Positions 1-7,025 of a DNA stretch of 11,544 nucleotides are shown piece by piece. Position 1 is the stretch's first letter; each line of letters starts with the position of its first letter. Both the position numbers and the translations under genes were made by a program. The notes under the pieces are model-generated. The model was not told the DNA's origin, made no database searches, and saw only the letters and a list, made by a program, of their open reading frames with translations. The DNA is from CAIUGU01 sp040080215. Its GTDB lineage: Bacteria; Pseudomonadota; Gammaproteobacteria; Steroidobacterales; Steroidobacteraceae. The DNA lies in contig JBEBIT010000085.1 of NCBI GenBank assembly GCA_040080215.1, positions 1 through 11,544 of the forward strand, read 5' to 3'.

Positions 1-24
1 TTGCTTCCTTGCTTCCTTGCTTCC
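1..24. repeat. Three tandem copies of TTGCTTCC upstream of dinB
   Basis: The 8-bp unit TTGCTTCC occurs three times without mismatch at the very edge of the window, so more copies may lie upstream. The array ends two bases before the likely dinB start codon at 27. No purine-rich ribosome-binding site is visible between the array and that codon. The unit is not a multiple of three, so a change in copy number would alter leader length and shift any upstream in-frame TTG start out of frame. Whether the copy number varies is unknown. Confidence 0.85.
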
Positions 25-26
25 TC

Positions 27-1103
27 ATGAGCATCCCTCCTCGCAAGATCCTGCATGTCGACATGGATGCGTTTTACGCCTCCGTCGAACAGCGGGATGA
101 TCCTTCGTTGAAAGACCAGCCTGTCGTTGTCGCATGGAAGGGCGCGCGCTCGGTCGTGTGCGCGGCGAGTTACGAGGCCCGGAAGTTCGGCATCCGCTCC
201 GCGATGCCGGCGCTGCGAGCCGAGCGGCTGTGCCCGCAAGCCGTGTTCGTGCCGCCGGACTTCGTACGCTACAAGGCTGTTTCGCGCCAGATCCGCGAGA
301 TCTTCGCGCGGCATACGGACCTGATCGAGCCGCTGTCGCTTGATGAGGCGTATCTCGACGTCACGGTGACGAAGTCCGGCCTGCCGTCGGCTACAGCCAC
401 TGCCGAGGCGATTCGCCACGCCATTCGCGAAGAGACCCACCTGACTGCATCGGCCGGCGTCGCGCCGAACAAATTCCTCGCCAAGATCGCGTCCGACTGG
501 CGGAAGCCGGACGGTCTGTTCGTGATCAGGCCAGCGCAGGTGGAAGCGTTCCTGGAGCCGCTGCCTGTCGGCAAACTGCCCGGCGTCGGCAAGGTGATGG
601 AACGCAAGCTCGCCGAGATGAACGTCAGCACCATCGCCGACTTGCGAACGCTGACAGTCGCGTCCCTTGAACAGCGCTTTGGTCGCTGGGGCCGACGCAT
701 GTTCGAGTTGGCGCGTGGCATCGACGACCACCCGGTGGTCTCTGAGCGACCAACCGTGCAGGTGTCGGCCGAGGACACCTTTGCCGAGGACCTGCCGCTG
801 GCTGCCCTTGAACCCCACATCCGGCGCCTTGCAGAAAAGACGTGGGCCGCCGCACAGCGCGAGGAGTCGCGCATCGCCCGCACGGTTGTCCTCAAGCTGA
901 AGACAGCGGACTTCCGATCGCTCGCGCGCAGTCTCACGCCGGAAACCAGACCGGCTTCAGCTCGTGAACTGGCGGACATCGCCTGCTCGCTGCGCAGCCG
1001 TGTGGGGCTGCATGAAGAGACGCTCTACCGGCTGGTCGGCGTCGGACTCTCGGGCTTCATCGCCATTGACCGCTCGACCACGCAGGCAGAGTTGTTCAAA
1101 TAA
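27..1103 (+). CDS. dinB: DNA polymerase IV (Y-family translesion polymerase)
   Basis: This is an error-prone polymerase that extends past damaged template bases and acts at the replication fork through the sliding clamp. The 358-residue product is close to the usual length (about 350). The N-terminal HVDMDAFYASVEQRD segment carries the first metal-binding Asp (D12), and LSLDEAYLDV carries the other catalytic pair (D106, E107). The family hallmark SAGVAPNKFLAKIAS lies near 143-157, a helix-hairpin-helix PGVGKV near 185-190, and a little-finger domain follows from about 235. The C-terminal QAELF fits a beta-clamp-binding motif. I chose ATG 27 because the family signature begins a few residues later; an in-frame TTG at 9 would only add repeat-encoded residues. 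The gene converges on the receptor gene that ends at 1173. An SOS operator, if present, would lie upstream of the window. Confidence 0.96.
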   Translation: MSIPPRKILHVDMDAFYASVEQRDDPSLKDQPVVVAWKGARSVVCAASYEARKFGIRSAMPALRAERLCPQAVFVPPDFVRYKAVSRQIREIFARHTDLIEPLSLDEAYLDVTVTKSGLPSATATAEAIRHAIREETHLTASAGVAPNKFLAKIASDWRKPDGLFVIRPAQVEAFLEPLPVGKLPGVGKVMERKLAEMNVSTIADLRTLTVASLEQRFGRWGRRMFELARGIDDHPVVSERPTVQVSAEDTFAEDLPLAALEPHIRRLAEKTWAAAQREESRIARTVVLKLKTADFRSLARSLTPETRPASARELADIACSLRSRVGLHEETLYRLVGVGLSGFIAIDRSTTQAELFK

Positions 1104-1134
1104 AAAGGGGCTGGCAACTTGCGCTGCCAGCCCC
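1102..1134 (-). terminator. Rho-independent terminator of first receptor gene
   Basis: A perfect 10-bp stem (GGGGCTGGCA at 1107-1116 with TGCCAGCCCC at 1125-1134) encloses an 8-base loop. Read on the minus strand, the hairpin is followed by TTTTT (1106-1102), a standard intrinsic terminator 38 bases past the receptor stop codon. On the plus strand no T run follows, so it is probably weak for dinB, whose stop codon it touches. The same 28 bases recur at 4138-4165. Confidence 0.9.
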
Positions 1135-1172
1135 CTGAACGTCAGATGCTAGTTGTTGTTAGTGGTATTGAA

Positions 1173-3701
1173 TCACTCGAAGTTGTAACGGAAGCGCAGA
1201 CCCCAGACGCGCGGGTTGCCGTACACGACGCTGTTGTTGTCCAGACCGCCGCCCGTGCCGATAGCGGCAATGTAGGTCTTGTCCGCTGCGTTGTTGACGA
1301 ACGCCTGCGTCAGCCACTTGTCCTTCGCATACGTCAGGGACACGTTCACCAGGTCACGCGCCGGGATCAGCCAGAAGTCCTCGCGACGGACCAGGTTGAT
1401 GTCCTGCTCGTCGATGTGCGAGAAGTTCACGCGTGGCGTCCACGTGCCTTCGCCCGCGATGATTTCGTAGTCCAGCGAGAAGCCCCACGACAGTTCAGGC
1501 GAGTAGATGTTGCGCTGGCCCGAGGCCGAGAGGTAGTACGCACTGTAGTCCGCGCAACCACCAGCGACCAGATTCGCAGCGACACCGGTGGCGCACTGCG
1601 GCAAGTCGGTGGGCGATGTGCCACGTACGGCCGAGGTGGGTACAAGCGCACGGTCGATGATGTTGATGCCACCCAGCTCGGAGTCGACCCAGCCTGCGTT
1701 GACGGAAACGCCGAGGCCGCCCAGCTTGGCGTTGAACTCGGCCTCGAGGCCCTGGATGGTGGCCTTGCCCACGTTGTACGGCACGGTGCCGGCGAACGAA
1801 GTGGTCGCAAGGAACGCCTGCTGCTGCATGTCCTTGTAACTCATGTAGAAGCCGCCAACGCTCAACGTCGCATTGCCGTCGAACAGCTGGCCCTTGTAGC
1901 CCAGCTCGTAGTCGTCAACCTGCTCGGGCTTGAACAAACCAGCTGACGCTGCACCACCGGCCTTGTAGCCACGCGCGTAGAACAAGTACACGAGGTTGTT
2001 GCCAGGGGTGTAGTTCAGGCCCACCTTGTAGGTGACGTTCTTGTCGTCATACGGCAGCGGATCCTTTTGGGGGAATACGCAGGACGTGGCCGCCCAGTTG
2101 TACTGCGTGTACCGCGACGCTCCCTGAATGTCAGCGGGGCAGTTGCCGGGAGACGCTCCGCCATTCGGGACCACGGCAACCACACCGCCCGACACGTCGC
2201 GACCGACCTGGTAGTTCTTGTCGATGTTGTAGCGGGCGCCGACGGTGAGCTCGAGGTCGTCCACGAACGTCCAGTTGATCTGGCCGAACGCGGCGCCCGC
2301 GCGGGCCACGGCATAGTTAGCGGCGAACGTGGTGGGCGGCAGCTCGTTGTTGCGGTTGAAGGTCAGCGGGCAGGGCGTGAACACGCCTGTCGCCGAATCG
2401 ATACCGCAGACGTAGACCTCCGAAGTGTTGTTCGGAATCGTCGAGCGGTAGAACCAGTTCGTGCCCACGATCCAGTTAAACGGACCGGCTTCCGAGATCA
2501 GGTTGAATTCCTGGCTGTAGTAGTTGTTGTCGGGGCCCACGTCGTTGCGGTTGACGCTGGCATTCGCGAACGAGCCGTCGCCGTCCTCGATGTACTTCAC
2601 GTCGTTGTGCACGAAGCCCGTCAGCGAGCGGAAAGTCGTGCCGCTGTCGAATTCGTACGTCCACTCGAGGCTGTGCCGGTCAATGGTACTCTCAAACTGC
2701 GCTTCGAGCAGGTTGATGCTGAGCACCGACGGATCATGATTCGGATCGATGGAGCCAGCATTGTTCTGGAGCTGGACGCCGGCGAGCGTCGTGTTCACGT
2801 CGCCGATGCCACGGATCGAGGGGCCGTCATAGTCCCAGTAACGGGAATTAGCCTGCGTGCCTGCCAGTGCACCTGCAGCGGCGCCCAGCGTGAAGGTCCG
2901 CGGGTTCGGCTGCGCAGGAGAGCCCTGGATGTCGCTGCGGTTGAATTCACTGCGCCAGACGAACTGGAGCTTGTCCGTGGGCTGCCACAACAGCGAGAGA
3001 CGGCCACCCTGGTCCTGCACGCTGCCGGGTTCCTGGAAGGGGTTCGCCGGATCGCGACTGACGAGCGTGCCACGGCTGTAGAAGTAGCTGTCGCGCTTTT
3101 CCTGGTTGAAGGCGAGACGGGCTGCGAAGGTGTCGGAAATCGGCAGGTTCACGGCGCCCGTGATCTTCACGTCGCTGCGGGTACCGATCTGGCCTTCGAC
3201 GAAGCCCTTCACGCCGCCGCCGATCTCGGGCTTGACCGAGTTCATGCGGATAGCGCCGCCGGTGGACGAACCGCCGATGAACGTGCCCTGCGGACCACGC
3301 AGCACTTCAACCGTGCCGAGGTCGAGGAACTGGTTGGACAGCGTGATGGTTTCGGCATTCAGGAGGCCGTCCTGGAAAACGGCGACGCCGACGCTGATCG
3401 TCGGCGTAATGGCGCTGTTGCCGATGCCGCGGATGTTGATCGAGTTGAAGCCGCCCGGGTTGTTGATCGTGACGTTGGGCGTCGACTGCTGCAGGTCGGC
3501 AATGTTCTTGGTCTGCGTCTCGGCGAGATCGTCTGCGCTCAGCACGTTCATCGAGATCGCGGTGGTGGTCTCCGTCGACGCGCGGCGTTCTGCCGTCACG
3601 ATGATTTCTTCAAGGGCCCCGCCCTGTGCGAAGGCGTGGGCTTGTGGCAACAGTACGGCTGCTACCGCCGCTGCCAGAAGCAGGTTTCTTTCTGTCTTCA
3701 T
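1173..3701 (-). CDS. TonB-dependent outer-membrane receptor, copy 1
   Basis: This is an outer-membrane beta-barrel that takes up a substrate using energy from TonB-ExbB-ExbD. The ATG at 3701 gives an 842-residue protein. It opens with a signal peptide (basic start, hydrophobic 7-18, likely cleavage after AFA at residue 25) and then a TonB box EEIIVTA at 31-37. The plug domain follows at about 40-160, with NIRGIGN near 89-95 and VEVLRGPQGTFIG at 131-143, and the rest is the barrel. Six cysteines (432/444, 521/541, 703/716) form three close pairs and probably disulfides in outer loops. The reading frame is open 23 codons further upstream, but the signal peptide and conserved ribosome-binding region favour this start. 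The closest relative in the window is the receptor at 4217-6757. It resembles broad TonB receptor families of gammaproteobacteria and sphingomonads. The substrate is unknown, and no dedicated inner-membrane transporter adjoins it. Confidence 0.93.
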   Translation of the reverse strand: MKTERNLLLAAAVAAVLLPQAHAFAQGGALEEIIVTAERRASTETTTAISMNVLSADDLAETQTKNIADLQQSTPNVTINNPGGFNSINIRGIGNSAITPTISVGVAVFQDGLLNAETITLSNQFLDLGTVEVLRGPQGTFIGGSSTGGAIRMNSVKPEIGGGVKGFVEGQIGTRSDVKITGAVNLPISDTFAARLAFNQEKRDSYFYSRGTLVSRDPANPFQEPGSVQDQGGRLSLLWQPTDKLQFVWRSEFNRSDIQGSPAQPNPRTFTLGAAAGALAGTQANSRYWDYDGPSIRGIGDVNTTLAGVQLQNNAGSIDPNHDPSVLSINLLEAQFESTIDRHSLEWTYEFDSGTTFRSLTGFVHNDVKYIEDGDGSFANASVNRNDVGPDNNYYSQEFNLISEAGPFNWIVGTNWFYRSTIPNNTSEVYVCGIDSATGVFTPCPLTFNRNNELPPTTFAANYAVARAGAAFGQINWTFVDDLELTVGARYNIDKNYQVGRDVSGGVVAVVPNGGASPGNCPADIQGASRYTQYNWAATSCVFPQKDPLPYDDKNVTYKVGLNYTPGNNLVYLFYARGYKAGGAASAGLFKPEQVDDYELGYKGQLFDGNATLSVGGFYMSYKDMQQQAFLATTSFAGTVPYNVGKATIQGLEAEFNAKLGGLGVSVNAGWVDSELGGINIIDRALVPTSAVRGTSPTDLPQCATGVAANLVAGGCADYSAYYLSASGQRNIYSPELSWGFSLDYEIIAGEGTWTPRVNFSHIDEQDINLVRREDFWLIPARDLVNVSLTYAKDKWLTQAFVNNAADKTYIAAIGTGGGLDNNSVVYGNPRVWGLRFRYNFE

Positions 3702-3720
3702 CGCTGAATACCCCGTTTCA
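3702..3720 (-). promoter_or_regulatory. Conserved ribosome-binding region, receptor copy 1
   Basis: The 14 bases at 3707-3720 are identical to 6763-6776 in front of the second receptor. On the minus strand they read TGAAACGGGGTATT, with GGGG ending 9 bases before the ATG in both copies. This supports the starts at 3701 and 6757 over the longer open frames. The motif is a poor match to AGGAGG, so its exact ribosome-binding role is inferred from position and conservation. Confidence 0.6.
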
Positions 3721-3836
3721 CTGTGGATCTTGGAAAGTACTTTCTTATGAGACTTCGGCTTAAGGAGCAAGGCGACGGCACATGCGCGTGGCGCTGATGA
3801 GCGGGTCCCCTTGTCTCGCTTTCCCCGTGTCCTCTT

Positions 3837-3881
3837 CTAGTTGTGACGCGAATCTACAACACTGTGGCGTAAAACAACTAG
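3837..3881 (-). promoter_or_regulatory. Conserved upstream dyad of receptor copy 1
   Basis: The outer arms CTAGTTGT (3837-3844) and ACAACTAG (3874-3881) form a perfect 8-bp inverted repeat spanning 45 bp. Nested within it is GTTGT-N11-ACAAC (3840-3860). The 31 bases 3840-3870 match 6892-6922 upstream of the second receptor at 25 positions, and all six differences are transitions. The block begins about 139 bases before the start codon (135 in the other copy). I infer a shared operator or promoter element; the regulator is not recognised. Confidence 0.55.
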
Positions 3882-4137
3882 CAAAATTCCTTATGGATTC
3901 CGGGACTTATTGCTGCGAAGCACGATCGCGCACCGCAGCAAGCGCGAGTTGAGCGTGTTTCAGCCACCATCGGTTCAGTCGTTTTTTTCTATTTTCTCGC
4001 GGAAATATCGACATTTTCGGGCAGGGATGAGGCGTGAAGAACAGTCGCAGCAGACGATGGCGGCAACCTGTCCAATAGGGATGCAGGCACCCCCGATCAT
4101 TGCGTCGCCCGGTCGGTGCGCGCGCAACAAAGAAGAA
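3882..4137. other. Unique spacer between the duplicated units, no gene
   Basis: Together with the leader and element of copy 1 and the terminator of copy 2, this belongs to a gene-free stretch from 3702 to 4216. The spacer holds an inverted repeat (TTGCTGCG at 3910-3917 with CGCAGCAA at 3934-3941, 16-base loop) and an AT-rich patch with seven consecutive T at 3982-3988. I see no convincing coding frame, RNA gene or promoter. It does not resemble the region upstream of copy 2 beyond 6937, so the duplicated segment ends near here. Confidence 0.6.
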
Positions 4138-4165
4138 GGGGCTGGCAACTTGCGCTGCCAGCCCC
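4126..4165 (-). terminator. Rho-independent terminator of second receptor gene
   Basis: The hairpin at 4138-4165 has the same 10-bp stem and the same 8-base loop as that at 1107-1134, 28 of 28 bases. On the minus strand it is followed by TTCTTCTTTGTT, a T-rich but interrupted tail, so termination may be weaker than in copy 1. It lies 51 bases past the receptor stop codon. Confidence 0.82.
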
Positions 4166-4216
4166 TTCGAGGATCAAGACCGATACTTGTTATTCGTTCA
4201 GCCGTTCAAGACCGGA

Positions 4217-6757
4217 TCAGAACGCCTTGCGGACGCGGATGCCGATCGTGCGCGGAGCGCCGTACACAACGCTGTTGTTGTCGAGACCACCACCGGTGCC
4301 GATGGCGGCGATGTAGGTCTTGTCAGTGACGTTGTTGACGAAGGCCTGTGCAGTCCAGTCACCCTTGGCGTACGTGACCGAGGCATTCGTCAGCTCGCGC
4401 TTCGGAATCTGCCAGAACTCTTCGCGACGGATAAGGTTCACGTCCTGCGCATCCGTGTGCGAGAAGCTCACGCGAGGCGTCAACGTGGCATCGCCCACCA
4501 GGAACTCGTAGTCGAGCGTGATGCCCCACGAGAGCTCAGGCGAGTAGATGTTCGTCAGGCCCGAGACGCCGATGTAGTAAGGCGAGTAGTCGGCGCAGGT
4601 GGAACCCGCAGCCAATACACCACCAACGATCACGGGCGTCACGCCTGCAGCGCACTGCACGAGGTCAGCACCCGCACCACCGGCACGCACCAACGCATCC
4701 GGTACCAGCGTACGGTCGATTGCACTGATGGAACCCAGCTCCGAATCCACCCAACCCGCGTTGGCCTGGATGCCGAAGCCAGCGAGCTTCATGTTGAACT
4801 CGGCCTCGACGCCCTGGATGGTCGCCTTACCCACGTTCACGACGGCATTGCCGGCGTTGTTTGTGGTGGCAAGGAACACCTGCTGCTGGATGTCCTGGTA
4901 GTCGTTGTAGAACGCACCCAGGCTCAGGTTGGCCCTGCCGTCCATGAACGTGCCCTTCCAGCCCGCCTCGTAGTCATCCACCTGCTCGCCAACGAACGGC
5001 TGTGCCGTCTGCGAACCACCCGACTTGTACCCGCGTGCGTAGAACACATACAGGAAGTTGTTGTCGTCCGGGTTCCAGTTCAGGCCCACCTTCCAGGTCG
5101 GGGTCTCGTCCTTCCATGCCGGCGGACGCCCGCCGATGTCGATGCAGGTGGACTGCGAGTAGTCGATCAGGCCGGAGTACCGCGGAACGGCAGTGATGTC
5201 AGCCGTGCAATTGCCACGGAAGGCTGCTGCGCCATTCAATGTTGCGCCGGCCGGGACGTTGCCGCCCGCGGGCAGGGCAGCCGTACCGATCAGGATGCGA
5301 CGCGTGCCCGAGCCGTTGTAGCGACCCGTGCTGTAGTTGCGGTCGACGTTGTAACGCAGGCCGGCCGTCAGCTCGAGGGTATCCGTGAACTTCCAGTTGA
5401 CCTGGCCGAACACGCCACCCGTGCGAACCGTCGTCAGGGCGTTGGTCACGGTGATGTTGGGGAGCGTCGGGCCGGTCACGCCGGGTCCGATGTTCATGAA
5501 GAACTCGGTCGGGCAGGCCGTGAACACGCCGTTCACCGGGTTGATGCCGCAGGTGTACGTTTCCGCAATCTGGTTCACGGGCGTGTGGCGGTAGAACCAC
5601 GAAGCACCGACGACCCAGTTGAGCGGGCCTTCCGGCGAGATCAGGTTGAATTCCTGGCTGTAGTAATTGTTGTCCGGGCCCACGTCGTTGCGGACCATGC
5701 TCGCGTTGGCAAACGAACCGTCACCGTCTTCGTTGTACGCGTTCTCGCTGTGCTGGAAGCCGGTCTGCGAACGGAACGTGATGTCGTTGTCGAACTTGTA
5801 GTTCACTTCGAGGCTGTGGCGCTCGATCGTGCCCAGGAACTGCGATTCGCGCGAGTTGATGCTGAGTACCGACGGGTCATGGTTCGGGTCCGCAGGCGCG
5901 TCGTTGTTCCAGTAGCGCGAGTGCACCTGCTGGCCATTGGCCGCGGTGAAAGTACGCGGGTTCGGCTGGACGGGCGAGCCTTCGTTGTCACTGCGGTTCC
6001 ATTCCGTGCGCCAGATGGCTTCGAGGTTGTCGTTCGGCGCCCAGAGCAGCGAGATACGCGCGTTCTGGTCGTTCACCGAACCCTGGCGGTTCCAGCCCTG
6101 GGTCGGAACGGGGCCGGTTACCGTGCCCGCGCTCTGGAAGTAGCTGTTGCGATGTTCGGTGCCGAAGGCAAGGCGAGCTGCCCACGTGTCCGAAATCGGC
6201 AGGTTGACGGCGCCCGTGACCTTCGCGTCGCTGTACGTTCCGATCACGCCTTCAACGAAGCCCTTCGTGCCGTCGGTCAGCGAGGGCTTGACCGAGTTCA
6301 GGCGGATGGCGCCGCCGGTTGACGACGTGCCGATGAAGGTGCCCTGCGGACCGCGGAGCACTTCAACGGTGCCGAGGTCGAGGAACTGGTTGCCGAGGGT
6401 GATCGTTTCCGCATTCAGCAGGCCGTCCTGCAGAACGGCAACACCGACCTGGATCGACGGCTGAATGGCGCTGTTGCCGATGCCGCGGATGTTGATCGAG
6501 TTGAAGCCGCCCGGGTTGTTGATCGTGACGTTGGGCGTCGAGGCCTGCAGGTCGGCGATGTTCTTGGTCTGCGTGCTGGCGAGGTCTTCCGCGCTCAGTA
6601 CGTTCATGGAAATGGCGGTGGTGTTTTCAGTCGTTGCGCGGCGCTCGGCCGTGACGATGATTTCTTCCAGTGCCCCGCCCTGCGCATATGCGTAGGCTTG
6701 CGGCAGCAGGACGGCTGCGACGGCCGAAGCCAGCAGCAGGTTGCTTTGTTTCTTCAT
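4217..6757 (-). CDS. TonB-dependent outer-membrane receptor, copy 2
   Basis: This is a paralogue of the receptor at 1173-3701, with 846 residues from the ATG at 6757. It has a signal peptide (likely cleavage after AYA at residue 25), a TonB box EEIIVTA at 31-37, a plug with NIRGIGN and VEVLRGPQGTFIG, and a barrel ending in a C-terminal Phe (RVRKAF) as expected for BAM-dependent insertion. By-eye ungapped comparison gives 133 of 150 identical residues over the first 150. A 22-residue identical run also lies near the C terminus (from DKTYIAAIG). Differences concentrate in the barrel loops: copy 1 has extra residues near 272-317, and copy 2 has an insertion near 481-515. Three cysteine pairs are kept (403/415, 517/538, 702/721). 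The frame stays open to 7045, but that extension lacks signal-peptide character and runs through the promoter region. The substrate is unknown and may differ from that of copy 1. Confidence 0.93.
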   Translation of the reverse strand: MKKQSNLLLASAVAAVLLPQAYAYAQGGALEEIIVTAERRATTENTTAISMNVLSAEDLASTQTKNIADLQASTPNVTINNPGGFNSINIRGIGNSAIQPSIQVGVAVLQDGLLNAETITLGNQFLDLGTVEVLRGPQGTFIGTSSTGGAIRLNSVKPSLTDGTKGFVEGVIGTYSDAKVTGAVNLPISDTWAARLAFGTEHRNSYFQSAGTVTGPVPTQGWNRQGSVNDQNARISLLWAPNDNLEAIWRTEWNRSDNEGSPVQPNPRTFTAANGQQVHSRYWNNDAPADPNHDPSVLSINSRESQFLGTIERHSLEVNYKFDNDITFRSQTGFQHSENAYNEDGDGSFANASMVRNDVGPDNNYYSQEFNLISPEGPLNWVVGASWFYRHTPVNQIAETYTCGINPVNGVFTACPTEFFMNIGPGVTGPTLPNITVTNALTTVRTGGVFGQVNWKFTDTLELTAGLRYNVDRNYSTGRYNGSGTRRILIGTAALPAGGNVPAGATLNGAAAFRGNCTADITAVPRYSGLIDYSQSTCIDIGGRPPAWKDETPTWKVGLNWNPDDNNFLYVFYARGYKSGGSQTAQPFVGEQVDDYEAGWKGTFMDGRANLSLGAFYNDYQDIQQQVFLATTNNAGNAVVNVGKATIQGVEAEFNMKLAGFGIQANAGWVDSELGSISAIDRTLVPDALVRAGGAGADLVQCAAGVTPVIVGGVLAAGSTCADYSPYYIGVSGLTNIYSPELSWGITLDYEFLVGDATLTPRVSFSHTDAQDVNLIRREEFWQIPKRELTNASVTYAKGDWTAQAFVNNVTDKTYIAAIGTGGGLDNNSVVYGAPRTIGIRVRKAF

Positions 6758-6776
6758 CACTAAATACCCCGTTTCA
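6758..6776 (-). promoter_or_regulatory. Conserved ribosome-binding region, receptor copy 2
   Basis: The bases 6763-6776 are identical to 3707-3720, and GGGG lies 9 bases before the ATG as in copy 1. Further into the leader, short matching stretches continue in the same order (for example TTGGATC and AAAGTACT on the plus strand), showing that the whole 5' leader was duplicated. Confidence 0.58.
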
Positions 6777-6891
6777 TCTTGGATCGTGGGAAAGTACTCG
6801 TACGCGGAGACTTGAGGAGCCCGATGGGCGACGCACAATGATGCATGGCGCATCTGTGCTTCCCCCTCGTGCTGCCCCATGGCTTCTTGTC

Positions 6892-6936
6892 GTTGTGGCG
6901 TGAATTTACAACACCATGGTGTATAAAAACCACAAC
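6892..6936 (-). promoter_or_regulatory. Conserved upstream dyad of receptor copy 2
   Basis: GTTGTGG (6892-6898) and CCACAAC (6930-6936) form a perfect 7-bp inverted repeat spanning 45 bp, the same span as in copy 1 although the arm bases differ. Inside are the shared GTTGT-N11-ACAAC dyad (6892-6912) and a perfect 12-bp palindrome ACACCATGGTGT (6911-6922), which is degenerate in copy 1 (ACACTGTGGCGT). It lies between this receptor and the divergent rdgC. Operator function is inferred. Confidence 0.55.
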
Positions 6937-6949
6937 AATTTATTAACAA
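6920..6949 (-). promoter_or_regulatory. Possible sigma-70 promoter of receptor copy 2
   Basis: On the minus strand TTGTTA (6949-6944) and TATACA (6925-6920) are separated by 18 bases, each matching four of six consensus positions. Transcription would begin near 6913, placing the GTTGT-N11-ACAAC dyad just downstream, where a repressor could act. The equivalent hexamers in copy 1 are poor (TTTACG at the -10 position), so the assignment is tentative. Confidence 0.3.
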
Positions 6950-6956
6950 CAGGTTG

Positions 6957-6977
6957 GCGCAACGCGGTTTGTTGCGC
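6957..6977 (+). repeat. Inverted repeat upstream of rdgC
   Basis: GCGCAAC (6957-6963) and GTTGCGC (6971-6977) form a perfect 7-bp stem with a 7-base loop, 48 bases before the rdgC start. No T run follows on either strand, so it is not a standard terminator. It could be an operator or an RNA stem in the rdgC leader. Confidence 0.5.
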
Positions 6978-7025
6978 TGCAGTATCAACGTCTTACGTTC
7001 CCTTTCTCTCCAATAACTCACTGAT

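Larger units (their letters stand above)
1107..6936 (-). repeat. Head-to-tail duplication of a receptor transcription unit
   Basis: Two units of about 2.8 kb lie in the same orientation: 1107-3881 and 4138-6936. They share, in order along the minus strand, a 31-bp upstream block, a leader of about 135 bases with many matching stretches, the same ribosome-binding region, a receptor gene of 842 or 846 codons, and an identical 28-bp terminator hairpin. The matching segments are offset by about 3.03 to 3.06 kb. A unique spacer of about 256 bases (3882-4137) separates the units. The extent of sequence divergence points to an old duplication rather than a recent one. Confidence 0.85.

Noticed and set aside
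2067..3707. Long plus-strand open frame of 546 codons opposite receptor copy 1, and a similar 275-codon frame at 1119-1946
   Set aside because: Both lie antisense to a well-supported receptor. Their Arg/Val/Ala/Asp-rich composition, with no recognisable domain, is typical of antisense frames in GC-rich genes.
3910..3941. Inverted repeat in the spacer considered as a terminator or small RNA
   Set aside because: The 16-base loop and lack of an adjacent T run argue against a terminator, and no promoter or supporting structure marks an RNA gene. It is noted only within the spacer description.
4100..6322. 740-codon plus-strand open frame opposite receptor copy 2
   Set aside because: It is an antisense shadow of the receptor. 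It runs through the terminator hairpin and shows no domain. The matching antisense frame in copy 1 is broken up differently, so it is not conserved.
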